Positions 38,035-50,596 of a DNA stretch of 64,000 bases are shown here, one piece after another. The notes beneath the pieces are model-generated. The model was not told where the DNA came from. It saw only the letters and a list, made by a program, of their open reading frames with translations, and did no database searches. The first letter of the stretch is position 1. Each line of letters opens with the position of its first letter. The stretch lies in the NCBI GenBank assembly GCA_017654935.2, contig CM065712.1, positions 27,920,875-27,984,874 on the forward strand, given 5' to 3'. A program made the position numbers and the translations under genes. The stretch is from Phymorhynchus buccinoides (lineage: Eukaryota; Mollusca; Gastropoda; Neogastropoda; Raphitomidae).

Positions 38035-38226
38035 GTGGCTCTTTCCGTCATCAGATTATCTTCTCTTACAGGCAAACACGTGGATTCTGCCAAACTGTGG
38101 TTCTTTCAGTTTCATGGGAACGATCCGAGGCTGATCCTAGCCCTATCTCTTTCTCGACAATGGAAGAATGCGGCTTCTCAGTGGACATGTTCAATGAGAA
38201 GAGTTGATGGAGTATATCTAAAGTAA
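38035..38226 (+). other. Possible orphan 3' exon, unrecognised
   Basis: TTATCTTCTCTTACAG at about 38066-38081 is a good acceptor. It is followed by an open stretch (KHVDSAKLWFFQFHGNDPRL and more) ending in TAA at 38224-38226, then a G-rich run and the tail module at 38346. I do not recognise the protein and found no partner exon. It may equally be transposon-derived. Confidence 0.25.
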
Positions 38227-38345
38227 TACTTCGCTAAAAGCCAAAGGGTAACTTTGTGTGTGGGTTGGGGATGGGGGTGGGGGGGGGGGGGGGGGCATGT
38301 ATGAGTCGGTGTAATAGTGTTTGTTTTTCTTTCTTTTTTTCTAAA

Positions 38346-38422
38346 TCTTTGTAAAGCGCTGTGAGGATAGGATGGCATACCATCAAACAGCGCTATATAA
38401 GTTTCATTTATTATTATTATTA
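38346..38422 (+). repeat. SINE/LINE-type 3' tail with (ATT)n
   Basis: TTTGTAAAGCGCTGTGAGG, then CAGCGCTATATAAG and (ATT)n. This GCGCT...GCGCTATATAA module with ATT tail is widespread in invertebrate SINE/LINE 3' ends. A reverse-orientation relative is at 49774-49850. Confidence 0.55.
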
Positions 38423-38731
38423 ACTTACTATCACAAAGCTAACAACAATGGAGGATAACACCTTTTGGTTTGCTCTCGAATAGAACGATTGTACTCGTGG
38501 CATAGAGTTCTTGAAAATGATAAAAGAAGAAACATGATCTGTCAATGCAGTGATCTAATTGTAAGATGCTCCAATTATAACTCGCCTTTCAACAGAGTAG
38601 AAGAAATGAACGAACTGACTAATAGTTTCCAAAGTGTGGCAGAATATATGGTGGGGTTTTTTAAATGTCAGATGTCCGACGGGAGCATTTCGATAAAATT
38701 ATGTTTGTGTTGGTGTTCTCTAAACAGATAA

Positions 38732-39509
38732 GAGGCCCGCGTAAACTGCGTGAAGACACAGCCTTAGCAGTAACACTTCCTACCGTGGGTTTTGTTTGTG
38801 GCTCAAGCCACAAACCTATAACTCACTTTGTCGGTCGGTCGGTCTGTCGGTCGGTCCAAAATTGTCGCACTTCAAATCGAGGCTACACTTCAAATTGAGG
38901 CCGCTCATTAAAATGATGTATTTTAAAAGCGTACAAAATAATAAACATACGTAATACAGACACTACAACAGACACGACGAGTATGCAGTGCTTCTTTTGA
39001 TGAGTATAAGTAGGATACCCGTGTAAACTGCGTGAAGACACAGCCTTAGCAGTAACACTTCCTACCGTGGGTTTTGTTTGTGGCTCAAGCCACAAACCTA
39101 TAACTCACTTTGTCGGTCTGTCGGTCGGTCGGTCGGTCGGTCCAAAATTGTCGCACTTCAAATCGAGGCTACACTTCAAATTGAGGCCGCTCATTAAAAT
39201 GTTGTATTTTAAAAGCGTACAAAATAATAAACATATGTAATACAGACACTACAACAGACACGACGAGTGTGCGGTGCATCTTTTGATGAGTATAAGTAGG
39301 ATACATAGTTTTGGTGCAGAGATAACATTCTGGTTTACAGATTAAAATTATTTTCCAAAAGATATAAAAAGTTACAAAATTGGGTGCAGAGATAACATTC
39401 TGGTTTACAGATTAAAATTATTGAAAAGCCAGGGGAGGTGACTCATGATTGGAGTGGTAAAAATAGACCGCGTGCCACAAACTATTGCGATTTCGCGCTT
39501 GTTTTTTTT
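38732..39509 (+). repeat. Family H in tandem: 282-bp partial duplication
   Basis: The sequence from GTAAACTGCGTGAAGACACAG through the hairpin head and TATAAGTAGGATA occurs at 38741 and again at 39023, a 282-bp direct repeat. The second copy continues into the family's normal tail (CGCGCTTG near 39500). Within it the stretch GTGCAGAGATAACATTCTGG is also doubled (about 39310 and 39382). Confidence 0.8.
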
Positions 39510-39514
39510 TCTCT

Positions 39515-39531
39515 CTCTCTCTTTTGTAAAG

Positions 39532-39577
<46 letters not shown>

Positions 39578-39585
39578 CTATTCTA

Positions 39586-39667
<82 letters not shown>
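39515..39667. repeat. (CT)n microsatellite
   Basis: Follows the T-rich tail of a family H copy (39509). Confidence 0.93.
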
Positions 39668-39670
<3 letters not shown>

Positions 39671-40868
39671 AGAATCAATGCACAGAATCAATGCACAATG
39701 AGGGTATCTTCTGTGAAATGAACAGAAGAAAATTGGAGCTGCCAATGTATTAACGTATTGGTGCTTGCAAGTGATTTCCATTAATTCATTAATTTTGATC
39801 GAGGAGTTGCTATGTTCCTTTTGGGGCTGTCTTATACATGAGTCATTATCCTCTACGTGTGACAACAGTTGTTTTCACAAGTTCTGATCAACAGCAAACG
39901 CTCTTCTTCTACAGTATTACAGGAATTGTTCGGAAATAATTAAGGAGAGTAATTTCAAGGTGTGTGGAAGTGATCTTCCCTAATTCAATCGATCAAACAG
40001 GGGAAGCCACTCTACCATCAGCTCTCGTAGACTATCGACTCGTGCGTTTGAGCAGACATACAGCACTTAGAACACCTTGCGTCATTATAAAACAAATGAT
40101 GTCATTTATATTTTTACGTCACATTGTGCAAGTTTTATCAGTGTGTGGCCACTTGCCACCCCTAATTTTTTGCTTAATTTTTTTTTGCAAGTCGCTGACT
40201 TGCATCCTGCGGTTTCAAGCTTCGACGCCATTGTTGCACTGTTGCTATGATAATTGACCGAGTAATGGAGGTAAAAAAACCTATAATTTTCACAAAGCGC
40301 TCTCCCCTATTTTTTTTTAAAATCGTCTATTAAGCAGATGAATATTCTAGCCTTGAAAAGTGTGAACATTACAGAAGTGGTAAACCAATGCTGCTCAAAA
40401 GATAAAAGTCTGTCAGTTAAAATAAATGGAACACTACGTTCCATCAGCTTCCAAACAACTATGGCAAAGAGTCATACTTAAGATTGTAACACGCCAATAT
40501 GTTGTTTTGTGTTGACCAACATCTATTTTGAAGTTGTTGGGGTTTTGTCATGGTACATATATCTTATTATATTTCCAGTGTGGATGCAATGTAAACGGTC
40601 CTTACTGTTATGTTATCCAACACAACCTGTTAATCATAATGAAACATAGCAAAATAACAAGGTCAAGTCTAACATACAAATAGTACATACCTATACGTGC
40701 TGACATGATGTATTGCTTCTGAACGGACAACCATTTTGGAGGTTTGAAAGCCAAAAAGCACCATGACAAGATTAGAAACGAAGCATGTTGCCCTCTGGCT
40801 TGAACCCCTTGAATTTGCATAACCATCACGTCTGGTAAACACCACTCCACCACCATAGTTCGTCAGCT
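39668..40868. other. Unassigned stretch
   Basis: AT-rich with short frames only; nothing recognised. Confidence 0.45.
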
Positions 40869-41033
40869 GAAAGCCAGAAGGTACTATTGTGAAAGGAATA
40901 AAGAGTGCTGATAGAGTAAGGTCGCCAAATGTCCGGAAGGAAAATAAACCTGTGGAAAGCCAGAAGGTACTATTGTGAAAGGAATAAAGAGTGCTGATAG
41001 AGTAAGGTCGCCAAATGTCCGGCAGGAAAACAA
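40869..41033. repeat. 86-bp tandem duplication
   Basis: GAAAGCCAGAAGGTACTATT through CCAAATGTCCGG is present at 40869 and 40955 with almost no change, so it is recent. It ends at the edge of a family H copy. Confidence 0.9.
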
Positions 41034-41444
41034 GCGCGAAATCGCAATAGTTTGTGGCACGCAGTCTATTTTTACCACTCCAATCATGAGTTACCTCCCC
41101 TGGATTTTCAATAATTTTAATCTGTAAACCAGAATGTTATCTCTGCACCATTTTGTAACTTTTTATATCTTTTGGAAAACATTTAAAACTATGTATCCTA
41201 CTTATACTCATCAAAAGAAGCACCGCATACTCGTCGTGTCTGTTGTAGTGTCTGTATTACATATGTTTATTATTTTGTACGCTTTTAAAATACATCATTT
41301 TAAAGAGCAGCCAGAAGTGTAGCCTCGATTTGAAGTGCGACAATTTTGTCAAAATGTGCGACAATTTTGGAACGACAGACAGACAGACCGACAGACCGAC
41401 CGACCGACAAAGTGAGTTATAGGTTTGTGGCTTGAGCCACAAAC
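41030..41444 (-). repeat. Family H member with the empty MITE site
   Basis: Reverse-orientation copy ending TTTGTGGCTTGAGCCACAAA. The stretch CTGTAAACCAGAATG near 41127 is uninterrupted where 3987-4140 carries the fold-back MITE. Confidence 0.78.
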
Positions 41445-42646
41445 AATAAACCTGTCGAAAGCTTCAAATTAAGTAAAGTGACTACAAGTTTCTATGTTCC
41501 TGCCCATTTTGGTATAAAAATATCCCCCAAAGCAAAAGTTATTTGACTTTTAAAAAAACAAAATCTTTCGGGACATTAGGCCCCACTGGGGTCGGAATTC
41601 CGGACAGTGATACCTACTCCTGGAAATCTTAAAATTAAAGCAAATCAATGACTAGTTGATATCAACTAGAAGCACTAAGAAATGAATTAGACATACAATC
41701 ACCGCACTGTCATATTCTTACTTAGAGAAAAGGTTCTTATTCTATTCAAACAAAAGACTCAAAATAGAACAAACTAAAATAGGGGTAGGGGGTGGCACAT
41801 CTTGACCTTTACCTGCCTACATTTCATTAGCGTCATTTTAGTGTTAGACGTTTGTGTTTGGAAAATTATTTACTTTTCGCAAGGAGCCTTTCTAAGCCAT
41901 GATTTTTGACACATAAACTCATAATATATCGCTGCATTGTTAGAAAGCATCATTTGGCCACAGTACTTTACTGTTTCTTCTTCTTCTTCTTCGATCGCTC
42001 AGACAGTTTCCTGTCAATTATGAGCGCAGATGCGTCATGCTGCCGTTATGCGCCTAACTAACATATCGTTAGGCCCAGCAAGTCCCACTTCGGCTGGAGG
42101 AAATTCTTTTGAAAGTGTTTAGTAAAAACAGGCAGGAGAATGGACCGGTAAGGCAGAAAGATAGCAGATGACAGTAAGCAAAGGCCAAAAGCAGAGTCAA
42201 AGAGACTGACAGATTAGAGGAAGTTACAAGCACAGAACTTCCGGAAGGTGGGGGAACTATTTATACAAAAGACCCCCCAGTATCCCCACTTTGCTGTTTT
42301 AAAGCTACTGTCCGAAATGAGAACCGGTCCGACATTTGTACCCGTTCCCTTAGTACCTTCTAGCTTTCACCTGACAACTTTAACACCACACAGAAGCAGA
42401 AACAGCGCTAATAACAGAAACACCAGGGTTGTGTAGATTAGTTCTTAAAATTTCACCAGCTGCTGTAACACATTGCGTTAATTCCTCCTGGACAAGAAAC
42501 AGATGCCATATTATATCCAGGAGCTAACAGAGTCTGCTAGGATACCTCCAAAGACATAACAGACACCTTACGGTGTGCAAAGAACACTACACATCAACTA
42601 CAGTTTACTGTATTAATGTTAAAACGCAAAGCAAAGAATTATATTT

Positions 42647-42647
<1 letters not shown>
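41445..42647. other. Unassigned stretch with a short dispersed repeat
   Basis: CTTCTTCTTCTTC, then TCCTGTCAATTATGAGCGCA near 42010, is shared with 9360 and 28558 (GTCAATTCATGAGCGCAGAT), marking another dispersed repeat of unclear type. No gene seen. Confidence 0.45.

Positions 42648-42713
<66 letters not shown>
42648..42713. repeat. (CT)n microsatellite at a LINE 5' truncation
   Basis: 66 bp; the LINE reading frame begins at the next base. Confidence 0.95.
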
Positions 42714-42714
<1 letters not shown>

Positions 42715-44166
42715 CTTTCGGCATCACCATTCTTGTCAAACTGCCGTAGTTCGTCTCTGTGATACATGGCTTTCAGCAATTAACCGAAACAAAATGACAG
42801 GTGCTGTATTTCTTGACTTTAAGAAGGCATTTGATCTTGTGAATCATAAAATATTATTACAAAAGCTAGCACTATACCTGCAAGACGAAAATACAGTTTC
42901 TTTTTTTACATCCTATCTTACTAACAGAACACAGTTTGTCCTAAGTAATGGTGCAGTTTCATATAATAAGATAATTAAGACTGGTGTGCCACAAGGATCT
43001 GTTTTAGGACCCCTCCTGTTCTGTTTATTTATTAATGACCTACCCCTTTCAATATCAGATGAAAGTGTCTCATGCGATCTGTTTGCTGACGACTCCTCCC
43101 TCCACTCTAGTGCAGCTTGTTTATCCTCCATTCAAACCTCATTACAAACAGCTTTAAACTGATGTTTCTGCCTGGTGTGACCAAAACCTGATGGTCATCC
43201 ACCCTACAAAAACCAAAAGCATGGTAATTACTTCAAGACAAAAACATCAGAACGAACCTCTAAATCTCAAAGTTTATTTAAAGGATAACATCATTAACCA
43301 AGTAAAAGAGCACCGCGTCCTGGGTGTGATCATAGATGAAGAACTGAAGTGGCAGACCCATATTGAGAAGGTAGCACACAAGCTTGCACGTAGCCTATTC
43401 CTACTAAAAAACTTAGACCTTTCTTAGATACAGAGGAACGCAAATTATTCTTTCATGCCCACTGTCTCTCTCATGTCAACTATGCATCTGTAGTTTGGGA
43501 TTCTACCGCCAAATGTCACCTATTAAAACTCAATTATATCTACAAAAGAGCAGCTAAAATTATTCTTCTTGACGCAAACCTCACCACATCAGAAAAACAA
43601 GCAAAATTAAACATCCTTCCGTTAGATTCACAATTAAAGTACAACAAAGCAATCATCATGTACAAAGTGCATAATGACTTGGTCCCACAATACCTAAAAT
43701 TATTAGTTACGCCGGCGCATCACATCGTTATGGTTCCAGCAACTACACTTTGCCAAACACTAGAATTGACAAATACAAATCAAGTTTTGCCTTCTCAGGT
43801 TCCTCAATTTGGAATTCCCTTCCCTCTGCCATTCAGTTATGCCCTTCCATCTCACGATACAAAAAGATGGTGCGGGCAAACATAATTTACAGCCCTGCTT
43901 AAATCCTGTGTCATTTTGAACGCACACTGTATAACTGTATTGCCTTGTGTACACCTACATGTGATATGCATGGTATATGTCAATTGATTGTTTACATCTC
44001 AGTTTTATGCTTTGTTTATTTGTTTGCCTTTAAACTGCTTGTTAAATGTGTTTGGATTGATGTTGCTTTCACCTCCTACTTGTCATCAATTATTTGTTTC
44101 ACTATGTGGGTTTTTTTTATATTTTTTTTTATGTATGTATAAACAATGTATATGTGCATGAGAGAG

Positions 44167-44249
<83 letters not shown>

Positions 44250-44375
44250 ACAAATGTTTTTTGTTTCTTAAATTTGTTTTTCTTTTATCCAAGGACAGAT
44301 TGTAAGAATAGGCATCGCCTAAAATCTGTATCCTTGTCAAATAAAGTTTTCCAGTGTCCAGTGTCCAGTGTGTCC
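42714..44375 (+). pseudogene. 5'-truncated LINE with RT domain and 3' tail
   Basis: Open from SGFRHHHS through GAVFLDFKKAFDLVNHKIL (motif A), TGVPQGSVLGPLLFCLFIND (motif B) and FADDSSLHSS (catalytic motif C, intact). The frame shifts near 43159, 43425 and 43720. Further product: HRVLGVIIDEELKWQTHIEK and LDSQLKYNKAIIMYKVHNDL. The 3' UTR contains an (AG)n run at 44161-44246, AATAAA at about 44340 and a (TCCAGTG)n-type tail running into (CT)n. The 5' end is cut at RT motif 2a and abuts (CT)n. Confidence 0.85.
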
Positions 44376-44376
44376 A

Positions 44377-44480
<104 letters not shown>

Positions 44481-44518
44481 GAGATTTCCTCTCATGTAGG
44501 GCGAACAATCATGTTAGC

Positions 44519-44856
44519 TTTGATGGTATTTTAGGTAAATATTGCACGAGTTTGATGATATTTTAGGTAAATATTGCACGAGTTTTATGATATTTTAGGT
44601 AAATATTGCACGAGTTTGATGGTATTTTAGGTAAATATTGCACGAGTTTGATGATATTTTAGGTAAATATTGCACGAGTTTGATGGTATTTTAGGTAAAT
44701 ATTGCACGAGTTTGATGGTATTTTAGGTAAATATTGCACGAGTTTGATGATATTTTAGGTAAATATTGCACGAGTTTGATGGTCTTTTAGGTAAATATTG
44801 CACGAGTTTGATGGTATTTTAGGTAAATATTGCACGAGTTTGATTATATTTTAGGC
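44519..44856. repeat. 32-bp minisatellite, about 10.5 copies
   Basis: The unit, beginning GATGGTATTTTAGGTAAATA and ending TTGCACGAGTTT, repeats from 44522 every 32 bp with a GATGGT/GATGAT polymorphism. It lies just downstream of the receptor gene 45273-48632. Confidence 0.95.
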
Positions 44857-45272
44857 TTGTAAAACGTGATAAGGAAACAAAAGTATGACTACAATGTAGG
44901 TCACCAGCAGTATTTTAACGTTGGTTTGCATTCTAATGTATATACCATCTACATGCTTTGAATAGATGATACAAGGAAACTATTGGGTGCACTAGGCTCA
45001 AGCCAAAGCGCAGTTAACTTCCCTTATTCAAGACTAAAAGCAACCTCAGCTGTTGTCAAAGATGGTAAGTTTAATCTTTAATAAGTATGAAATTGAAACA
45101 TTTGTCAGCCACTGTATATTCTTACCACGTGATCTTACGATGTTTAATACATTAACACACTAAGATCAGATTCAATCATCAACTTATCTTTTTCCAACTA
45201 CGATTAAAACATCTTAGGATGGTAAGAGCAAGAACGTATCTAAAGGATTACCAATATAAGATCACAACGAGG

Positions 45273-48200
45273 TTAACATTCTAGCATTAAATCAGGTTGA
45301 GATTCCATCCACTTCATAAGTTTCTCTTCGTCAGATTTCCTCCGTTTTTCAGCGAACGTGTTGAGAGTGTACAGGAAAGGGTTGAGAGCAGAATTGACGG
45401 GCAGAGCAAAGACAGCTAAGGCCACGTTCACTTCCCCAGGAATGGGAACCCCCGCCGCTGCCAGGGAGCCGCACAGTCCTACAGGGAACCAGCACAGGAA
45501 GTCTGTCAGAGCCACGGTGATCAGACGTCGAGCTATGGTGACGTTCTGGGACACTTTGGCCGTGACTGCTTTCAGTGCGTTTTTCTGAACTGACCTGTAG
45601 ATACACACCTGCCCGGCAGATATCATGACGAACAGAATGAAATTGAAAACGATCAGGATGCCGAAAGAGTAAACCCTTCCTTTGAACTCTCGGTTAACGG
45701 ATACTGGCAGCGGGATGCAGATTCCTGTCTGGCTGTAGAACTGCCAGTGCCTGGTCATGGGGAGCAACGGCAGAGATACGAGGACCAGGCCCAGAAGCCA
45801 GATGACTGAACAGGCGATGGAAGCCGAGGTTCTTTCCAGACGGAGAGTGCTGAAGGGAAAGCAGAGAACGGCGAAGCGGTCCATGGTGATGAGCCAGATG
45901 ATCAGAGCTGACACCTCGCTGGACAACAGGGAAATCACCCCGGCTGCCTGGCAGGTGGCGCTGCTTTTCCACACGTGGTCATTGTGGAGGTACTGACCTC
46001 TGAACATTTCGTCGGCTATCCCGATGACCGCCAGGTAAACGCCCATGAGGAAGTCTGAGATGACGAGGTTGGTGACCAGCCCACTGAAAGCCCGTGAAGA
46101 CACCACGTTGGAGGAGAAGAGGCGCAAAGCCAGGCAGAACGCGTTGCCTGTGATGGACATGCAGCAGTTGATCCAGAGAAACACACGGTACGTTCCTGAC
46201 TGCAGCAGGTCCTCACACGACGAGATCTGGTCCCTGGGAGAAACACAGGAGCTGGGGTCAAAGTTGACAGGCAGGATTCCGTTACAGCACAGCCTGTAGT
46301 TGTCTGTTGATATGAACTGCAGGTCATAGAGATCTTTGAATATATTTTCAGGGAAGGTTTGCAAAGGACTGCCTTTGATGTAAAGTTCTTGGAGTCGTGG
46401 GATGAACTGAAACCCGCTTGAAGTCACAGTTTGGATTTGAGTGGATGTCAGGTTTAATTTTATTAGTTTACTGAATTTGGACAAAACTCTAGAATCAAAA
46501 ACGAGGAGAGAAGTGTATGACAGGTCTATGAAGGTCAGTTTGTTCTGAAAGGCTTTGGTGAAAGAATCCACATGGACAGATACAAGAGGGTTGTGGGAGA
46601 GGTACAACACTTTTAAATTTTCTAAACTAACAAAGCTTGACACGTTGCAGTGCTGCAACTGGTTGCCAGAGAGATCAAAATATTGCAAATTGATCAGATT
46701 TGTATCTGGAACTGAAGATAATGAGCATTGCGCTAGAATCAGATGAATAAGATAGTGGAGACTTTCCACATCATTTAAAGTCATTTCTGAACCTGTGGCA
46801 TTCAAGGATCGAATCTGAGGGTAGAAAGACACAGGGAATGCGTTGAAACAAAGGAACACGTTTCCTTGACACAGACAGCCACGAGGGCAGAGCACGTGAC
46901 ACACCATCTCGTCATCGTGCTGCGGACAGTGCGGCCAACCGTCACACAGGTGGTCGCCATGGAGACAGATGGGGGATGCCCTGCAGCGGAAAAGGCCTCG
47001 GCAGGCGAGGTGCTCGCAGCCCTGCTCGTCCTCGTGATGCAGGCAGTCGTACATGGCGTTGCAGCGTGTGAACACCGGCAGGCAGTCATTGAACTCGCCA
47101 GGACACCGGTAGTGAGTGCTGGGACACGAGTCGTTCAGGCTCATGGGCGTGGAGGTGAATGCACTGACACCGTCGAACTCCACCAGAGCAGGGGATGGGA
47201 AGAAAGGGAGTTTCACTGTCCACATCCTATCCATATAACAGTTTGTTTCGTCTGATTTGTCAATGCAGTGGAACACTTGGTCACATACACTGTCAAAAGG
47301 GACACACTGACCACTGGTACATGTGAATTTCTGAACACAAGGAGGATGTCTACAGAATGATTCATCACTCTGATCAGGACAGTCGAGTATGAAATCACAC
47401 ACGATGTTGTAGGATAAAATGCTTTGGGTGCCATCACATTTAAATCCAGGCACTGAAACACTGCCCTGATATTGTAAGTCAGAAGCTCTGAGTGTATCAC
47501 TCTTTCGGAAAGGGAAAGTGCAAGTCATCCTTTCCTTTCCACATACGTTTGTTTGCACATCACACAGGAGAAAAGCGTGAGTCCAGTGGCCACTCGAACA
47601 CATCACTAAGGAACGCAGCACTTTATTGGTAAAAAACAAGCCACTAGCAAATTCAATTTCCTGCGCTGTTATTGACTCTATCTCGCTTTCATTCTTCCTG
47701 ATTTCACAAATGGCTTTGTTTCTAATGTCTCGTGTGAACAAGTAACAAAGACTCAAGTCAAAGTATTTGCCATAACTGCCCACACACATTTCATGTCCCA
47801 GTCTACGTCCTTCTTCAAAGAGAAGTGAATGATAGAGAACAGTGTTGTCTTCACTTATCACATTCCTTTTGTACATGTTGGGTGAAAGCCTTCTGCCAAT
47901 GTACAACCCGGTCCAAATGTCACCCCACGTATACACATAAGGTTTGGTGAGAGCGTGGATTGCTTCATGCCAGTTGTACACACAGAGGGGCATCACCGGT
48001 GTACCCCCAATCAATCTGCAGTAACGTTTACGTTTTTCATTCATATACCTTTCATTAATGTTAAATTTATGCAAAGTACCTGCCCGTACAATTTTATAAC
48101 AGCGGTTGCACAAATCCAATAGACCCTTGCAGTGAGGACTGCTGAAAGGACAGAGCTCTGTTTCATCCCGTCCATCATCACAGTCTGCCCTCAAGTTGCA

Positions 48201-48632
48201 ATCCAAGTGATGCTGAAAAGTCCTATAGTAATCCACTGAGCAGTTGTACAATCCATTATTCAGTTTGTGGGGCATCTCACTCAAAGGATGAAAAGAAAAG
48301 AAAAGTTGAAAAACACGAATTTGTTCCGATTGCAATGAGTATATTATTGCTGTAACATTGCTGTAAACATATGGGATGTCTTGAGTATCAGGGTCGTTCA
48401 AATATTCCCACGCTGCATTTTCTAAGCCCGTTATACTGACTACGTACACATATGCGGCAGTGTAAGTTTGAGAATATGTCAACGTTCTCACAGCAAACAT
48501 TACCCCAACATGAAGTGGGACCGATACCCGTTTCCGCAATCGACGACTGATTAAGTTTGAAATAGTACCATCATCCAGATGTGTCGTCACATAGCCAGAC
48601 GTTAGCGACGTCATGACTATCACCAGTTCTGA
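45273..48632 (-). CDS. GRL101-like receptor: LDLa / C-type-lectin-like / LRR / 7TM (type-C LGR)
   Basis: One open exon of 1119 codons ending in TAA. Seen in order: end of a CUB-like region (about 1-120); LDLa (about 128-168, ending DGRDETELC); C-type-lectin-like region (about 168-315); four more LDLa modules between about 398 and 580 (QSDESFC, KSDETNC, HEDEQGC, HDDEMVC); LRR N-cap (CPRGCLC); leucine-rich repeats to about 775; seven transmembrane helices from about 814. Class A switches are intact: NLVISDFLMG with D2.50, MDRF for DRY, DFLCWFP in TM6, NPFLY in TM7. Family knowledge: LDLa plus LRR plus 7TM defines type-C LGRs, which include relaxin receptors and snail GRL101; role would be plasma-membrane ligand sensing through G proteins. 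Start: the first ATG is at 48614, but there is no signal peptide and the frame opens inside a domain. I infer an upstream exon joined at the AACGCAG acceptor just before 48632. That exon was not found. Confidence 0.88.
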   Translation of the reverse strand, partial: SELVIVMTSLTSGYVTTHLDDGTISNLISRRLRKRVSVPLHVGVMFAVRTLTYSQTYTAAYVYVVSITGLENAAWEYLNDPDTQDIPYVYSNVTAIIYSLQSEQIRVFQLFFSFHPLSEMPHKLNNGLYNCSVDYYRTFQHHLDCNLRADCDDGRDETELCPFSSPHCKGLLDLCNRCYKIVRAGTLHKFNINERYMNEKRKRYCRLIGGTPVMPLCVYNWHEAIHALTKPYVYTWGDIWTGLYIGRRLSPNMYKRNVISEDNTVLYHSLLFEEGRRLGHEMCVGSYGKYFDLSLCYLFTRDIRNKAICEIRKNESEIESITAQEIEFASGLFFTNKVLRSLVMCSSGHWTHAFLLCDVQTNVCGKERMTCTFPFRKSDTLRASDLQYQGSVSVPGFKCDGTQSILSYNIVCDFILDCPDQSDESFCRHPPCVQKFTCTSGQCVPFDSVCDQVFHCIDKSDETNCYMDRMWTVKLPFFPSPALVEFDGVSAFTSTPMSLNDSCPSTHYRCPGEFNDCLPVFTRCNAMYDCLHHEDEQGCEHLACRGLFRCRASPICLHGDHLCDGWPHCPQHDDEMVCHVLCPRGCLCQGNVFLCFNAFPVSFYPQIRSLNATGSEMTLNDVESLHYLIHLILAQCSLSSVPDTNLINLQYFDLSGNQLQHCNVSSFVSLENLKVLYLSHNPLVSVHVDSFTKAFQNKLTFIDLSYTSLLVFDSRVLSKFSKLIKLNLTSTQIQTVTSSGFQFIPRLQELYIKGSPLQTFPENIFKDLYDLQFISTDNYRLCCNGILPVNFDPSSCVSPRDQISSCEDLLQSGTYRVFLWINCCMSITGNAFCLALRLFSSNVVSSRAFSGLVTNLVISDFLMGVYLAVIGIADEMFRGQYLHNDHVWKSSATCQAAGVISLLSSEVSALIIWLITMDRFAVLCFPFSTLRLERTSASIACSVIWLLGLVLVSLPLLPMTRHWQFYSQTGICIPLPVSVNREFKGRVYSFGILIVFNFILFVMISAGQVCIYRSVQKNALKAVTAKVSQNVTIARRLITVALTDFLCWFPVGLCGSLAAAGVPIPGEVNVALAVFALPVNSALNPFLYTLNTFAEKRRKSDEEKLMKWMESQPDLMLEC

Positions 48633-49773
48633 CTGCGTTTTATTATTGAGATCAAGCGCAGTTTTTCCTCAATGAAATATATAGAAAGACAATTACTACT
48701 CAAAAGCAACGACATAGAGAGAAAACATTGACTGAGACAAACCAGGCTTAATTTCTTAGACAGCCAGTAACATAGGCTCTTTTGGTCATTCTATGCAAAA
48801 CGATCTCTTTTTAGAGGCATTGTTATTTCTGTTTTTATTTCAATCATTTAATATTTATTGCATATGCATGATTTCGCATTGGCTTCCTTTCTTTCCTTCG
48901 TTCATTGTACCATCTTTTGAATTACTAAATAGTACTCATCGTGGCTCAGGGGGTGACTTTGAACAAGAAAACCATATCAAAACATGTGGAATGCAATGAC
49001 AACCAGTGACACGAAGTCATTGCAAACATTCAAACTGACACCAGTGTCCCTGGTGTCATCGTTAGCTTAGTGATACTTTTGTTCTAAATAGCTAAATGCT
49101 GCTAGACATGACAATCAAAATGCAGTTTTGGTAGAAATGTGACAAAAACACAGCTTTGTTAAAAGTCATGATTCTTTGTTTTAACTGTCTTGAAAACAAT
49201 GAACTAAAAATCCAAAGAAAGTTTATGGTTCCAGCTAATGGCAAGAGATTTCAGTGACCATTTGGTTTTACGTCGTTAACCCTTTCACCGCCAATGTCGC
49301 ATTTTTGCACCACTAAAACTCTTGAAATCAGGGTCTGTTTTTCAATTACATTGTGTTCCTAATTTGGGCAGTAAGGATTGACCCTATTCTAAAAGTGTCA
49401 CAGAGAAATCCCACAATATTGCAGACACAATCTTTTCTGTAGCCAAGTAAATGTAATGGAAATGTTTAACTCAAAGATGGTGAAAGGGTTAAACGTAGTT
49501 AACAAACATACTGAATTAGCATTTCATTGGGAACATACACTGTTTCTGAATATTTATATAAGATGCAGCTGAAACCTTCATTTGTATGTACAGCAGATAC
49601 CAATGATATGCACGTTTTGTTGCTGTACAAAGAATGTAGCGTGACATGTTTGCCCACAGGCGTTACAGGTTACTACAAAATCAAAGTAATTGACCACGTT
49701 TTGCATTACCTTATTTCTTTCTTGTGATCTAATCCATTTGCTTTTTTTTCTTTATGTATTTGAAATTGTCTTA
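48633..49773. other. 5' flank of the first receptor
   Basis: The missing 5' exon should lie here or further right. I could not find a signal-peptide exon. The diverged MITE 49280-49488 is inside. Confidence 0.45.
49280..49488 (-). mobile_element. piggyBac-like MITE, diverged
   Basis: 209 bp, TTAA-flanked (49276-49279, 49489-49492). The left end is CCCTTTCACCGCCA. The right end has decayed (GATGGTGAAAGGG). The inside is only loosely similar to the other copies, so this is an older insertion. Confidence 0.75.
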
Positions 49774-49850
49774 ATAATAATAATAATAATAATTGGCACT
49801 TATATAGCGCACATATCTAGAACATTCTATTCATGGCGCTTTACAAAGAA
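49774..49850 (-). repeat. SINE/LINE-type 3' tail with (AAT)n, minus orientation
   Basis: (AAT)n, then GGCACTTATATAGCGC and CATGGCGCTTTACAAAG, the reverse complement of the module at 38346-38422. It abuts the (AC)n tract. Confidence 0.55.
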
Positions 49851-49875
49851 ATAAAACTACAAACATTCCCATTCA

Positions 49876-50593
<718 letters not shown>

Positions 50594-50596
50594 TGT

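Noticed and set aside
48612..48623. GTG at 48623 and at 59284 as start codons of the receptors
   Set aside because: GTG starts are not expected in a eukaryote; an ATG or an upstream spliced exon is more likely.
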